In this document: in pieces, positions 25,604 to 35,466 of the stretch
Numbering within the stretch: position 1 is the stretch's first letter
Layout: each line of letters begins with the position of its first letter
From: JADFJB01 sp964464595
Lineage (GTDB): Bacteria > Zhuqueibacterota > JdFR-76 > DREG01
Assembly: GCA_964464595.1 (NCBI GenBank)
Contig: CAYXGW010000002.1
Location: 62,001 to 126,000 of the forward strand
Reading direction: 5' to 3'
DNA: 64,000 nt
Notes under the pieces: generated by a model
The model's database searches: none
Seen by the model: the letters and a program-made list of their open reading frames with translations, nothing else
What the model was told of the DNA's origin: nothing
Program-made: the position numbers and the translations under genes

Positions 25604-28243
25604 CTACTGATTTCCTTCAGAATCCTGTGTTTTAACAGAATCCTGGGTATTAACAGAATCCTGCGTTTTAACAGAATCTTTAGGCGTTAATTTACTTTGA
25701 AAATCTGACAGGAGTTGACGCGCCATCTCATCCGTAGGATACTGTTCCAAATATTTGTTCATTAATTCAACTGCTTTCTCGTAATTTTCTGTTCTTTGAT
25801 AAAAACCCAACAAAGCTGCATACGCATCTCTAAGTTTGGGATTTCGTTCTATAATCTCCCAAGCCCGCCTTTCCAATTCCTCCGGACGGCCAAGGGTTTC
25901 ATATAAATGTCCAATTGATAAACCGAAGCGGTAATCCGTAAATGGGACATTACTCTCTGGTATTAATTCTTCCATTTTATCCAATGTGGTTAATGCTTTC
26001 TCATTATCATTTTCGATCCGATAATGATCTGCCAATCGAATAAAGGCAGTACGGTAATTAGTCAGTAATCCCTTTGTTTTATCGTCCAGGTATACTTTTG
26101 GATCATTGAGATTTCGGAATAAAAATTTTTCAAAGAGATTTTCCTGGAGTCTGGTTACCGATATCCGAACGTTGGGATAAGGCAATAATTTGAAGGCCAT
26201 TCCATCCATTCTTAAATAAGATTGCAAGCCAACTTTATTATTATCTCCGACAGTAACAGCGAAATAAATAGGCTTCTTCCATTGATTTGCCGCAATGATA
26301 TTTAATATTGCCAAATCTTGTACTCGAAGGGCTTGTGGTGGGCTGCCAATTGTTGGATTGATTGTAAACTTCATTGAACCTGAGTCCACCAGATCATCTT
26401 TCCATTCTCCCCTGTCCATCATGTTGGTCTTAAATTTATCATAGACCAACTGAGAGATCGGCACTTCATACTCTGTTGGTCCGGGCCAACCCATCAGGCC
26501 AATTCTTTCAATCTGTTGATCGGTATAAGTAAATGGCACTTTTGGTTCCTGGTTTTTAAGTTGCAAAATATACCAGGATGTATTAAGCAGGGAAAGATTC
26601 ACAATCCTGATATCCTCCCTTATATGCTTTACGTACTGCAAATACCATAACGGAAAGGTATCATTGTCTCCATTTGTAAAGATAATAGCATTAGGCTCAC
26701 AAGATTCGAGAATATTGTATGAATAATCGTAAGGGACAAAATTCCCCCTACGATCATGGGAATCAAAATTAACCAAGAACATATTTATTGGCAGTGCAAT
26801 CCCTAAAATGAAAAGAGTTGCCCAGGTAATGGGTTTAAGCAGTTTGTTTTCTTCGGAGAGAAATTCTCGCAACGACTCAAAAATAGCATAAACTCCAATC
26901 CCAATCCAAATGGCAAATGCAAAGAAACTACCCACGTAAACATAATCTCGCTCTCGTGGCTGTGGATTTTCCTGGTTGAGATAAAATATAATTGCTACAC
27001 CAGTCGCGATAAAAAGAGTAAGAACCGAAAATGCATGCATCTTATCTTTACGAAAATGGTAGTAAGCGCCAACGATGCCGGCAATAAATGGAATTCCCAG
27101 CAACCCCTTTAAACTAAACACTTCGATGATATACCCATCAGAACCAATTGTTGTACCCTTACCGATAAACTGCCAGTTAAAATATCGGATGTACATTTTC
27201 TGAAACTGGTAAGCCCAAAACTCGGCTTTTCGATGAAAAATGGTTAGCAAAAGACTTTGTTCACCATATTGCTTCCTCGCCAGGTAATCCATCATACTAC
27301 TCCATCTTTCAGGATCATTTTCATCGATCGGCGGATTTAGTCCTGAACGAATATAAATCACAATATAGGTTGAATATCCAATTACAAACAGAATGGGAAC
27401 AAGCCACCACAGTTTAAAAGCCAATTGATCTTTAGCATACAAGTAATATAGTGTTATTGCCAGGGTAACCAATCCCGCGTACTTGAGAAATGTTCCAGCT
27501 TTTGCCTGGTGAGCAAGGAACTGTTCATATCCCATAGACGCAGGGTTATAATTAAAGAACAGGATATACAGAGTAAGTGGAATAAGCGCCTGAAAAAATA
27601 AAACCCAAACTAATTTTTTTGCAGATTCATTTTTTCTAAGGTGAATAATGAATAGCACAAATAGAAAAGTGAGTATATTTAATAAGTGAATTCCAGTAGC
27701 CAGGCTAAACAGATAAACAATTAAAACAAGGTAACTTAAATTCTTATTATCCTCTGAATTATCTCCCCATAAAAGTATAAGCCAGACCACAATTGCAGTA
27801 AACAACATGCTAATCGCATAAACCTCAGCTTCTACGGCATTGAACCAGAAACTGTCTGAAAATGCGAATGAAAGTGCACCGATAGCTGCGCTGCCAAAGA
27901 CCAACAGGCGATCGTAATAATTTTGCGGTTTTCCACGAAACTGGTTGATCAAACGTACGATAATTAAATAAAGGAACATAATGGTTAGTGCACTTGAAAA
28001 CACCGACATTAAATTTATGCGAAAAGCGATATTACTGATCGGAAGAAATGTAAAAATTCGGCCTAAAAGTATGTAAAGCGGGGCCCCGGGTGGGTGCATC
28101 ACACTTAATGTATAAGAACAAGCTATGAACTCGCCAGCATCCCAAAAAGAAACATCCGGGGCAGCGGTGACTAAATAGACGAAACTCGCAACGATAAGCA
28201 TTGCGGCTGCGATCCATCGATTCAATACTTTATTTTGATCCAT
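25604..28243 (-). CDS. DUF2723 multi-pass membrane protein with TPR tail
   Basis: 879 residues; ATG preceded by GGAG. The N-terminal DUF2723 domain (about 1-200) has FWDAGEFIACSYTLSVMHPP and PGAPLYILLGRIFTFLP, the conserved Asp/Glu loop of GT-C O-mannosyltransferase-like enzymes. About twelve membrane helices follow to roughly residue 500, then a soluble domain with NGDNDTFPLWYLQYV. TPR repeats lie at about 740-850 and the tail has hexapeptide repeats. Family members in Bacteroidetes have been proposed to glycosylate secreted proteins; here that is inference, supported by the glycan gene cluster. Confidence 0.8.
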   Translation of the reverse strand: MDQNKVLNRWIAAAMLIVASFVYLVTAAPDVSFWDAGEFIACSYTLSVMHPPGAPLYILLGRIFTFLPISNIAFRINLMSVFSSALTIMFLYLIIVRLINQFRGKPQNYYDRLLVFGSAAIGALSFAFSDSFWFNAVEAEVYAISMLFTAIVVWLILLWGDNSEDNKNLSYLVLIVYLFSLATGIHLLNILTFLFVLFIIHLRKNESAKKLVWVLFFQALIPLTLYILFFNYNPASMGYEQFLAHQAKAGTFLKYAGLVTLAITLYYLYAKDQLAFKLWWLVPILFVIGYSTYIVIYIRSGLNPPIDENDPERWSSMMDYLARKQYGEQSLLLTIFHRKAEFWAYQFQKMYIRYFNWQFIGKGTTIGSDGYIIEVFSLKGLLGIPFIAGIVGAYYHFRKDKMHAFSVLTLFIATGVAIIFYLNQENPQPRERDYVYVGSFFAFAIWIGIGVYAIFESLREFLSEENKLLKPITWATLFILGIALPINMFLVNFDSHDRRGNFVPYDYSYNILESCEPNAIIFTNGDNDTFPLWYLQYVKHIREDIRIVNLSLLNTSWYILQLKNQEPKVPFTYTDQQIERIGLMGWPGPTEYEVPISQLVYDKFKTNMMDRGEWKDDLVDSGSMKFTINPTIGSPPQALRVQDLAILNIIAANQWKKPIYFAVTVGDNNKVGLQSYLRMDGMAFKLLPYPNVRISVTRLQENLFEKFLFRNLNDPKVYLDDKTKGLLTNYRTAFIRLADHYRIENDNEKALTTLDKMEELIPESNVPFTDYRFGLSIGHLYETLGRPEELERRAWEIIERNPKLRDAYAALLGFYQRTENYEKAVELMNKYLEQYPTDEMARQLLSDFQSKLTPKDSVKTQDSVNTQDSVKTQDSEGNQ
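25624..25677 (-). repeat. Three 18-bp tandem repeats in the DUF2723 tail
   Basis: Three adjacent 18-bp units ending TTAACAGAAT (plus strand) encode TQDSVK/TQDSVN/TQDSVK close to the C-terminus. Frame is kept, so length could vary. Confidence 0.85.
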
Positions 28244-28302
28244 TCATTTTCTCCAAAATTCATATCACTTTAGAACCAAATTTAACAATTTGCTCTAATT
28301 AT

Positions 28303-28596
28303 TTATTTATTATTTTTAGATTTGTTTATATCAGCATCATTACTGGCATTAACAAAATTCATTTGAAGGTTTGCAACAGTTTTATTAAGTAATTTTGATT
28401 CTTCTTCTGATAAGTTTCCCGATGTCTTCGTTTGTATCATATCCAACATATCGATGAAGTATTTGGCCTGTTGTAGATTTTTTTCATTTTTTTTAGTTTG
28501 TGGATTTTCTGATAGCCCCAATTGAATCAATGCCGCACTTTGAAATTGTAGCACCAATTGCGCAAACATCACATCCACTTTTTTGTTTTCACCCAA
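28303..28596 (-). CDS. DUF1844 family protein
   Basis: 97 residues. VMFAQLVLQFQSAALIQLG near the start and AKYFIDMLDMIQTKTSGNLS in the middle are the DUF1844 hallmarks, an alpha-helical small protein of unknown function found in many phyla. It lies between recG and the DUF2723 gene on the same strand, with gaps of about 56-60 bp, so it is probably in the same transcript. Confidence 0.8.
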   Translation of the reverse strand: MGENKKVDVMFAQLVLQFQSAALIQLGLSENPQTKKNEKNLQQAKYFIDMLDMIQTKTSGNLSEEESKLLNKTVANLQMNFVNASNDADINKSKNNK

Positions 28597-28652
28597 CTTT
28601 ATACTCCTTCATCAAAATACAGGAATTAAAATATTACAAAATAGATAAAGTT

Positions 28653-30752
28653 TCATGCTACTTTACTTAATCTAAAACTCTCTTCATAATAATGATCAAA
28701 AAACAATCTAACCATTTGATTTTTGGGGGTATTTAATGTTGAATCATCTTTTAATAAACTAAATGCTTCATTTCTGGCGATTTCAAGAATATGATAATCT
28801 TCAATCAAATCTGCAATTTTTAATTTCGGCATACCGTGTTGCCGCACTCCGAAAAATTCTCCCGGGCCTCTTAACTTTAAGTCGAATTCGGCAATTTCGA
28901 ATCCGTCAGTTGTTCTCTCCAGCGTTTGCAATCGTTTCCTTGCCAGCTGATTCAATGGTTTATGGGCAACAAATATACAATAGGATTGTTCGCTACCGCG
29001 GCCTATCCTTCCACGCAATTGATGTAATTGAGTTAATCCGAATCTTTCTGCGTGTTCAATCACCATTATGGAAGCATTGGCTACATCTACCCCAACTTCT
29101 ACAACTGTAGTGGCAATTAAAATTTTATAATATCCACTTTTGAATAATGACATTATTTTATCTTTTTCATCGCCTTTCATTCGACCATGCAGCAACGCAA
29201 TATTCAGTCCATGATAAACGCCATACTTCAGGGTTTCGTAGCTTTCTGTGGCAGCTCTCAGATCCATTTTTTCAGATTCTTCAACCAAAGGAAAAATGAT
29301 ATATGCTTGTCGACCCAGATCTACTTGTTCACGTACATATCGGTATATTTCTTCTCTTTTATCCTGGTAGCGAATGACTGACTTAATCGGTATCCTGTTG
29401 CCAGGTTTTTGATCCAATAAAGAAACATCCAAATCGCCATAGACCGTTAACGCTAAGGTGCGCGGGATTGGCGTAGCGGTCATGACGAGAACATCAGGAT
29501 TTATGCCCTTGTGTCTGAGCTTTTGCCGCTGCATTACACCGAACCTATGCTGTTCATCGACTACGATTAATCCTAGTTTTTTGAATTTGATTTTTTCCTG
29601 AAAAAGAGCATGTGTACCTATGATGATATTCGCTTCCCCGGAAGCTATGTTTTTAGTAATTTTCTCCCTCTCAGATTTCTTTTGCCCGCCAATCACCAAT
29701 TCAATCGAAATTCCAAAGTCTGCTAAAAATTGTTTCAAAGATAAATAGTGTTGTTCTGCCAATATTTCAGTCGGCGCCATTAATGCGGATTGGTAGCCGT
29801 TTTCAACAGCAATCAACATCACTGCAATGCCGACAATTGTCTTACCTGAACCTACATCACCTTGTAGTAAACGGTTCATTGGACTGGTACTATTCATATC
29901 CTCCCAAATTTCTTTGATCACTTTTTTTTGTGCATCAGTTAATTCGAACGGCAGGTTAGCAAGCAATGCTCTGGTTTTTTCTCCGATTGATTCAAACTGA
30001 ATTCCCTTGGTTAATTTCTTAACCTTTAATTTTCGCAAACCAATCATCAATTCCAAATAAAATAACTCTTCAAACTTAAGACGCCGTATTGCAGCATCAA
30101 GCTGGTCTTCTGAGTCTGGAAAATGGATTTTATCAATTGCAGCGCGTTGGCTTAACAATTTGTATTTCTTAATGAGTCTTTCTGGTAAATTTTCTTCGAT
30201 ACTTGCCGAATTCTCTTCAAGAGCTTTCCACATCAATCTTCTCATTGCCCTGCTGTCTAATCCGGCAGTATCCAGTTCTGCAGTACTACGATAAAGAGGA
30301 ATTATTTTTCTAGTATTCAGTCCCTGCTGGGATTCGCTCAAACGATCATAATCAGGATGTGACATTTGAATCCCTTTATAAAATTTCACTTTGCCATGCA
30401 CAGCCAGCCACTCGCCCATTTTAAAGGTGTTTTTCAAATAGTGCGCACCCCGAAACCAAATGCATTTCAGTTCCCCACTTTCATCACGAATCACTAAAAC
30501 AAATCTCTGGTATCTACCCTGGTAGGCTCGAAAAGCAATTACCTGGCCGATTGCGGTTACATCTTTACCAATTTCAATATCCGCAATTTTAGCGATCCGG
30601 GTTCGATCCAGGTATCGCCGCGGGAAATGTGTCAATAAATCAAATAAAGATACAATGCCAAAATTTTCCAACAATTCCCCACGGAATTTTCCGACGCCTT
30701 TGAGGGTTCTAACTGTTTGATTTAAACCATTATAATGATGTGATGATGACAT
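28653..30752 (-). CDS. recG: ATP-dependent DNA helicase RecG
   Basis: 699 residues, full length. It remodels stalled replication forks and Holliday junctions. An N-terminal wedge/OB domain (about 60-150, RYLDRTRIAKIADIEIGKDV) precedes helicase domains with Walker A LLQGDVGSGKT, the DEQHRFGVMQRQKLR box, MTATPIPRTLALT and HGRMKGDEKD. QLRGRIGRGSEQSYC is motif VI. No lesion. It is followed by DUF1844. Confidence 0.96.
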   Translation of the reverse strand: MSSSHHYNGLNQTVRTLKGVGKFRGELLENFGIVSLFDLLTHFPRRYLDRTRIAKIADIEIGKDVTAIGQVIAFRAYQGRYQRFVLVIRDESGELKCIWFRGAHYLKNTFKMGEWLAVHGKVKFYKGIQMSHPDYDRLSESQQGLNTRKIIPLYRSTAELDTAGLDSRAMRRLMWKALEENSASIEENLPERLIKKYKLLSQRAAIDKIHFPDSEDQLDAAIRRLKFEELFYLELMIGLRKLKVKKLTKGIQFESIGEKTRALLANLPFELTDAQKKVIKEIWEDMNSTSPMNRLLQGDVGSGKTIVGIAVMLIAVENGYQSALMAPTEILAEQHYLSLKQFLADFGISIELVIGGQKKSEREKITKNIASGEANIIIGTHALFQEKIKFKKLGLIVVDEQHRFGVMQRQKLRHKGINPDVLVMTATPIPRTLALTVYGDLDVSLLDQKPGNRIPIKSVIRYQDKREEIYRYVREQVDLGRQAYIIFPLVEESEKMDLRAATESYETLKYGVYHGLNIALLHGRMKGDEKDKIMSLFKSGYYKILIATTVVEVGVDVANASIMVIEHAERFGLTQLHQLRGRIGRGSEQSYCIFVAHKPLNQLARKRLQTLERTTDGFEIAEFDLKLRGPGEFFGVRQHGMPKLKIADLIEDYHILEIARNEAFSLLKDDSTLNTPKNQMVRLFFDHYYEESFRLSKVA

Positions 30753-30876
30753 TCAATACTTTAGTTAAGACTCAGTTTAAGATTTAGACCAAATCAGAAT
30801 ATTAATGTGATTCCTTGACGGTTTCATATTTAGCTACCTCAATCTTAGACTTAATCTTAACCTCACTGCTATTCTA

Positions 30877-32325
30877 TTACCAGGAATATTCAACAGTATA
30901 TGTCAGCTTTGTTTCCTTCTTGGCAGGAATATTTATTTTGAATTCGATTGAGCGAGCATCTTTTGCAGAATACTCATGGCTGGAAGCAATTATTTTCCAA
31001 TTACTATTGGTTGCTCGGTATAATAAATTTTCAATGACTGAAATTGCTACAGTTTTAGATTTCCGGTTCTTAATGATTATCTCATAGGATTCACGTAATT
31101 GTTGTTTCCCAATCCTATCCACTCTGATTTGTTTTCGCTCTGCAACCAGATCAAAAGCTGCTCCCATAAGAATCTCAATCCATTCCTGTTCCGGCGTATG
31201 TTTTATATTGGCTTCACCCAGGAATATGCCGGTATTAGTTTTGTCTTGATATACTCGAAATCTTCCAGCCGGAAATGGAAGCCCCAACGAATTATTTTCA
31301 TCATTCTTGAACCGTAAATAAACCTGCAAACGCTGGTCTCTTTCCCTGCTATTCAACACGTACTTTTTAGTAACATCTACACCATCGGCTTTAAACATCC
31401 GTATTTGCTTCAACTGATTATTGCCAATGCTAACAGGCCGGTCAATTCTGTAAAGATGGTATTCAAATTGTTCTTGTTGGGAAACATCCTGTGCGTAACT
31501 GGCTTCACTGACAGCCATGGTTTTGTATTGTGGGGTCGGCCTTCTGCTTCGAGTTAAATTTAAATCACCGGCAACGACACTAACATTAGCATTTTCGAAA
31601 TTTTTCCCGGATTTATTGTCAATACTAATCCAGGCATTAACATCGAGTTGTGTTCCTTCTTCATTCAGAATGGCAACATATTCAGTGGTCCAATTCATTC
31701 CATGGGTCAAATATTCTATTTCAAGCTGATGGGTTTTTTTCTTTTCGCTTTTCACCAACCAGACCAATGTGGGCTTGGTATTTAATCCGTCGGGCAACTT
31801 TGGAAATTTTATGGAATGAATATCTTTATTTTTGATGAGTGTAATCTCTTCATTTTCATTTGCAAGCAACAAATCCGATCCAGTACTCAATAACTTTCCT
31901 TCAATCAAATTTCCCTTTGAATCGATGAGTTGAATGGTTTGATTGATAAATTTTGACAGCACCTTATTGGATGCAATCAGATCATATTCAAAAAGTTGCT
32001 CCAATATTGTGAGCGATTTTGGATCATTCAAGGAATGTAAATGCACGGAAGTAGGATCAATCGATTTGGCTACGTCTTCGATCCGAATATTCTGCTCTCC
32101 TTTTTCTAATTGAAAAGAGAAAGTTTGCCGGACCAGGGCAAGGTTCTGGTTATACACAGTTACTGAAACGTTTGAATTTTGAGCAAAAACAAGAATGGCT
32201 GGATACAAGAAGAAAAGGAAAAAGAGTTTTATCAAAAAGAATGAAATTGTTTGCAGAGAACCAAACAATGGCTTATTCACTAAGTGTGGAGTAATTATTT
32301 TGCAGTTTTTCAAGGTTTTCTTCAT
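30877..32325 (-). CDS. DUF4139 domain exported protein
   Basis: 482 residues. After an unusually long N-terminus, a hydrophobic signal segment (about 26-48, FFLFFLYPAILVFA-QNS) leads to a beta-rich domain with VYNQNLALVRQTFSFQLEKG, EYLTHGMNWTTEYVAILNEE and the C-terminal LTYTVEYSW typical of DUF4139. Proteins of this family are periplasmic or surface and have no settled role. The ATG lies 53 bp inside valS, so a later start nearer the hydrophobic segment is possible, although no good ATG was found there. Confidence 0.75.
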   Translation of the reverse strand: MKKTLKNCKIITPHLVNKPLFGSLQTISFFLIKLFFLFFLYPAILVFAQNSNVSVTVYNQNLALVRQTFSFQLEKGEQNIRIEDVAKSIDPTSVHLHSLNDPKSLTILEQLFEYDLIASNKVLSKFINQTIQLIDSKGNLIEGKLLSTGSDLLLANENEEITLIKNKDIHSIKFPKLPDGLNTKPTLVWLVKSEKKKTHQLEIEYLTHGMNWTTEYVAILNEEGTQLDVNAWISIDNKSGKNFENANVSVVAGDLNLTRSRRPTPQYKTMAVSEASYAQDVSQQEQFEYHLYRIDRPVSIGNNQLKQIRMFKADGVDVTKKYVLNSRERDQRLQVYLRFKNDENNSLGLPFPAGRFRVYQDKTNTGIFLGEANIKHTPEQEWIEILMGAAFDLVAERKQIRVDRIGKQQLRESYEIIIKNRKSKTVAISVIENLLYRATNSNWKIIASSHEYSAKDARSIEFKINIPAKKETKLTYTVEYSW

Positions 32326-34942
32326 AGGTAATTTTTTTATTACGCTCTTTGTCGATCACCTCTTTGGGAGCGCGATTAATAAAATTTTCATTGGTTAATT
32401 TAATATTGATCTTTTGAATTTGATCTTCAATTCGAACGATTTCTTTTAGCAACCGTTCCTTTTCTTTTTCGATGTCGATTAAACCTTCAAGTGATATATA
32501 AAGTTCGATCCCGCGAACAACCGCAGATGCGCTCTGCGGCGGCTTTTCAACTTCGGCTCCAATTTTTAAATTCTGGATCCATCCAAGTTCACGTAAATAG
32601 TTTTGATTTGCTTCCAGCAATTGATACTCGGAATTGGACGTTTTAATAAATGCATTCGCTTTTCTACCCGGCGGGACATTCATCTCTCCACGAATATTTC
32701 GAACCGCGCTGATAACATCTTGAATAAAAACCATTTCCTGATCCTTAGCGCTTGAAACCATTTCCGAAATTTCTTCGGGCCAGGGTGAGATCATTATGCT
32801 TTCTTCGTCAGTATTCGATTTAAGTTTTTGCCATATTTCCTCTGTGATAAACGGAATAACCGGATGCATCAATTTCATGCTGTTTTTTAATATATGAATT
32901 GCAATTTGCATCGGGATTTGCTTGTTCGCATTATTATCCTTGTCGTACAATCTTGACTTGATTAATTCCAGGTACCAATCGCAAAAATCTCCCCAGAAAA
33001 ACGCGTGCATCGAATCCATATATTCACTGAACCTGAAATTCTTCAAAGCCTGGGTTATTTTAGGGATTGTTTGCGCATAGCGGCTAAGGATCCAACGGTC
33101 TGCCAGTTCCAGTTTATCTGAATTTTCTTCACAGAATTTTGAAAAATCCAGGTTAAGATCTACACGCTCGGCATTCATCCACAGAAATCGGAATGCATTC
33201 CAAATTTTATTTGAATAATTTCTGCCGATTTCAAAATCGCCTTTGGTCAAATTGATATCATGTCCCTCAACCGACAATGACAATAGAGAATAGCGCACCG
33301 CATCGGCGCTGAACTTTTCGATCATTTCGAGTGGATCGATGCCGTTGCCGAGAGACTTGCTCATTTTCCTGCCATCCGCATCCCGTACAATTCCATTAAA
33401 ATAAATATGATTAAATGGAATCTCTCCTTTGAATTGAAGTCCGGCCATAATCATCCTGGCGACCCAAAAAAAGATAATATCCGGTCCGGTAACCAGCGTT
33501 GAAGTCGGGTAAAAATATTCCTGGTCTTCCGTTTTTTCTGGCCAGCCCATTGTGGAAAATGGCCACAACCAGGATGAAAACCAGGTATCTAAAACGTCGG
33601 GATCCTGATTAATATTGTTTTTGCCACATTTCGAACAAATCTCCGGTGCTTCCCTCAAAACCATCATCTGATTACAATCCTGGCAATAATACACCGGAAT
33701 CCTATGCCCCCACCAGAGTTGCCTGGAGATACACCAATCACGGATGTTTTTCATCCAGTTTTCATACACGCCAATCCAGCGAGTGGGCAGTATTTGAATA
33801 TCGCCATCCTGAACAGCTTTCAATGCGGGATCGGACAGGGGCTTAATTTTCACGAACCATTGCTCGGACAAGCAAGGCTCAATGACAGTATTACACCTTT
33901 GGCAATGACCAACCGAATGAACATGTTTCTCAATTTTCTCTAACAACCCCTGTGATTTCAACGCCTTAACCAGTCTCTTTCGAGCCTCAAACCTGTCCAT
34001 CCCATCATAGGGACCAGCTTTCACATTCATCTTGCCATCAGGACTGATTACGATAATAGCGGGCAGATTATGACGATGGCCTAGCTCGAAATCATTGGGA
34101 TCGTGCGCTGGTGTAATCTTAACAGCGCCAGTACCCAAAGTCCTGTCAACAGCTTCGTCTGCAACAATAGGCAGCTCCCGGTTCAAAATGGGTAAAATAG
34201 CAGTTTTACCGATGAATTTTGTGTATCGTGTATCGTCCGGATGCACCGCTACGGCTGTATCACCCAACATGGTTTCGGGCCGGGTAGTCGCTACAATGAT
34301 TGAATGTTTGGAATCCTTAATCGGGTAATGAATATACCAAAGAGAGCTCTCGCGATCTGAGTGATTGACTTCTTCATCTGAAATCGCAGTCTGACAGCGG
34401 GGACACCAATTAATGATATACTTGCCACGATAAATCAGACCCTTCTCGTAGAGTTGAACGAAGGCCTCGATAACCGCTTTGGACATGTCTTCATCCATGG
34501 TGAATTTGGTGCGGGACCAATCACAGGAAAAACCAAGCTTTCTTAATTGCTTGAGGATAATATCCCCGTGTTTTTCCCGCCATTGCCAGACCGTTTTCAC
34601 AAATTTTTCCCTGCCCAGGTCATGCCGGGAAAGACCCTGTTCTTTCTTGAGTGACCGTTCTACGACAGTTTGTGTGGCGATACCAGCGTGGTCGGTACCG
34701 GGAAGCCAAAGCGCATTATACCCCAGCATACGATAAAATCGGGTTAAAATATCCTGGATGGTGTTGGTAAATGCATGCCCTATATGCAGCCGGTCGGTGA
34801 CATTAGGAGGTGGAATCACAATTGTAAAGGGCTTCTTGGCTGGATCGGGATCCGCTTTAAAGTATCCGGAATTTTCCCAATTAGAATATACCCTGTCTTC
34901 TACTTGTTTAGGGTCGTAATGCTTTGAAATCTCTTCTCGCAT
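32273..34942 (-). CDS. valS: Valyl-tRNA synthetase
   Basis: 889 residues. Class I synthetase with HIGH motif at 53-56 (PPPNVTDRLHIGHAF), the editing CP1 domain (TTRPETMLGDTAVAVHP), KMSKS in GRKMSKSLGNGID, anticodon-binding helices (about 620-790) and the ValS C-terminal coiled coil (LIDIEKEKERLLKEIVRIED). A zinc ribbon appears in YYCQDCNQ...CSKCGK. It is the first gene of the run toward recG; its upstream region is divergent from the HIT operon. Confidence 0.96.
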   Translation of the reverse strand: MREEISKHYDPKQVEDRVYSNWENSGYFKADPDPAKKPFTIVIPPPNVTDRLHIGHAFTNTIQDILTRFYRMLGYNALWLPGTDHAGIATQTVVERSLKKEQGLSRHDLGREKFVKTVWQWREKHGDIILKQLRKLGFSCDWSRTKFTMDEDMSKAVIEAFVQLYEKGLIYRGKYIINWCPRCQTAISDEEVNHSDRESSLWYIHYPIKDSKHSIIVATTRPETMLGDTAVAVHPDDTRYTKFIGKTAILPILNRELPIVADEAVDRTLGTGAVKITPAHDPNDFELGHRHNLPAIIVISPDGKMNVKAGPYDGMDRFEARKRLVKALKSQGLLEKIEKHVHSVGHCQRCNTVIEPCLSEQWFVKIKPLSDPALKAVQDGDIQILPTRWIGVYENWMKNIRDWCISRQLWWGHRIPVYYCQDCNQMMVLREAPEICSKCGKNNINQDPDVLDTWFSSWLWPFSTMGWPEKTEDQEYFYPTSTLVTGPDIIFFWVARMIMAGLQFKGEIPFNHIYFNGIVRDADGRKMSKSLGNGIDPLEMIEKFSADAVRYSLLSLSVEGHDINLTKGDFEIGRNYSNKIWNAFRFLWMNAERVDLNLDFSKFCEENSDKLELADRWILSRYAQTIPKITQALKNFRFSEYMDSMHAFFWGDFCDWYLELIKSRLYDKDNNANKQIPMQIAIHILKNSMKLMHPVIPFITEEIWQKLKSNTDEESIMISPWPEEISEMVSSAKDQEMVFIQDVISAVRNIRGEMNVPPGRKANAFIKTSNSEYQLLEANQNYLRELGWIQNLKIGAEVEKPPQSASAVVRGIELYISLEGLIDIEKEKERLLKEIVRIEDQIQKINIKLTNENFINRAPKEVIDKERNKKITYEENLEKLQNNYSTLSE

Positions 34943-34974
34943 AACTCGTACTATTCACCCGCAGTTTGTGTTTA

Positions 34975-34980
34975 ATTATA
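34975..34980 (-). promoter_or_regulatory. Consensus -10 element upstream of valS
   Basis: TATAAT on the minus strand, 33 bases before the valS ATG. The -35 region (TTCTAT at 17 bp) is weak. Confidence 0.35.
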
Positions 34981-35105
34981 AAATAATGGCAACTAATATA
35001 GAATAATTCAATAGCTAAATCAATTATATGTTGGTGGATGGAACGGAGGGATACCTTAATTGGATATAATCAACTTATCATGAACTGGAATTCCCTTTGG
35101 AATGA

Positions 35106-35137
35106 TATTTAATTCAAGCGTAAGTACACTCTCGTGA
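35106..35137. repeat. Direct repeat, left copy, flanking the HIT/HD-methylase operon
   Basis: 32 bp matching 40924-40955 at 28 of 32 positions, same orientation. Shared blocks include AATTCAAG, AAGTACAC and CTCGTGA. The two copies bracket the whole four-gene operon, about 5.8 kb apart. Confidence 0.6.
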
Positions 35138-35189
35138 TTATAATATGTAATAGACGATAAACATTTTAAAGTTGATTACAAATTTTCTC

Positions 35190-35218
35190 TTGACTTTATT
35201 AATCCACCAAGATACTTT
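35190..35218 (+). promoter_or_regulatory. Candidate promoter of the HIT/HD-methylase operon
   Basis: TTGACT (35190-35195), a 17-bp spacer and TACTTT (35213-35218). The -35 is good and the -10 is 4 of 6. It would leave a leader of about 240 nt before the HIT start. Confidence 0.35.
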
Positions 35219-35466
35219 CAAGTAAACAAAATTTAGGAAAACCTGGGGTTCTCCATGTCCAATTGGAAACACAGATTACTAAATTTAGAATTTTTCCATT
35301 ATTCTATCGGATTTGGGATGGTTATACATGAGGCAATGAAATGCTGGAGGACAATTGGAACAGGGAGCTGAAAGTCTGGGAATTGCCATTTGAGAAGGTT
35401 AAACAATTGAGATTGACCAAAAAACTTATGAATAAACCAAAACCAATAGCCTTTATTTAGGAAGAT

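Larger units (their letters stand above)
34943..35466. other. 524-bp intergenic region between valS and the HIT operon
   Basis: It holds a TATAAT on the minus strand (34980-34975) about 33 bp before valS, one copy of the direct repeat (35106-35137), a plus-strand promoter candidate (35190-35218) and two short open stretches that may be decayed coding fragments: minus-strand 35137-35059 (reads about HESVLTLELN) and plus-strand 35318-35371 (MVIHEAMKCWRTIGTGS then stop). No intact gene or RNA gene was recognised. Confidence 0.6.

Noticed and set aside
30815..31087. Hydrophobic plus-strand ORF opposite DUF4139
   Set aside because: Antisense to a well-supported gene and without start signals.
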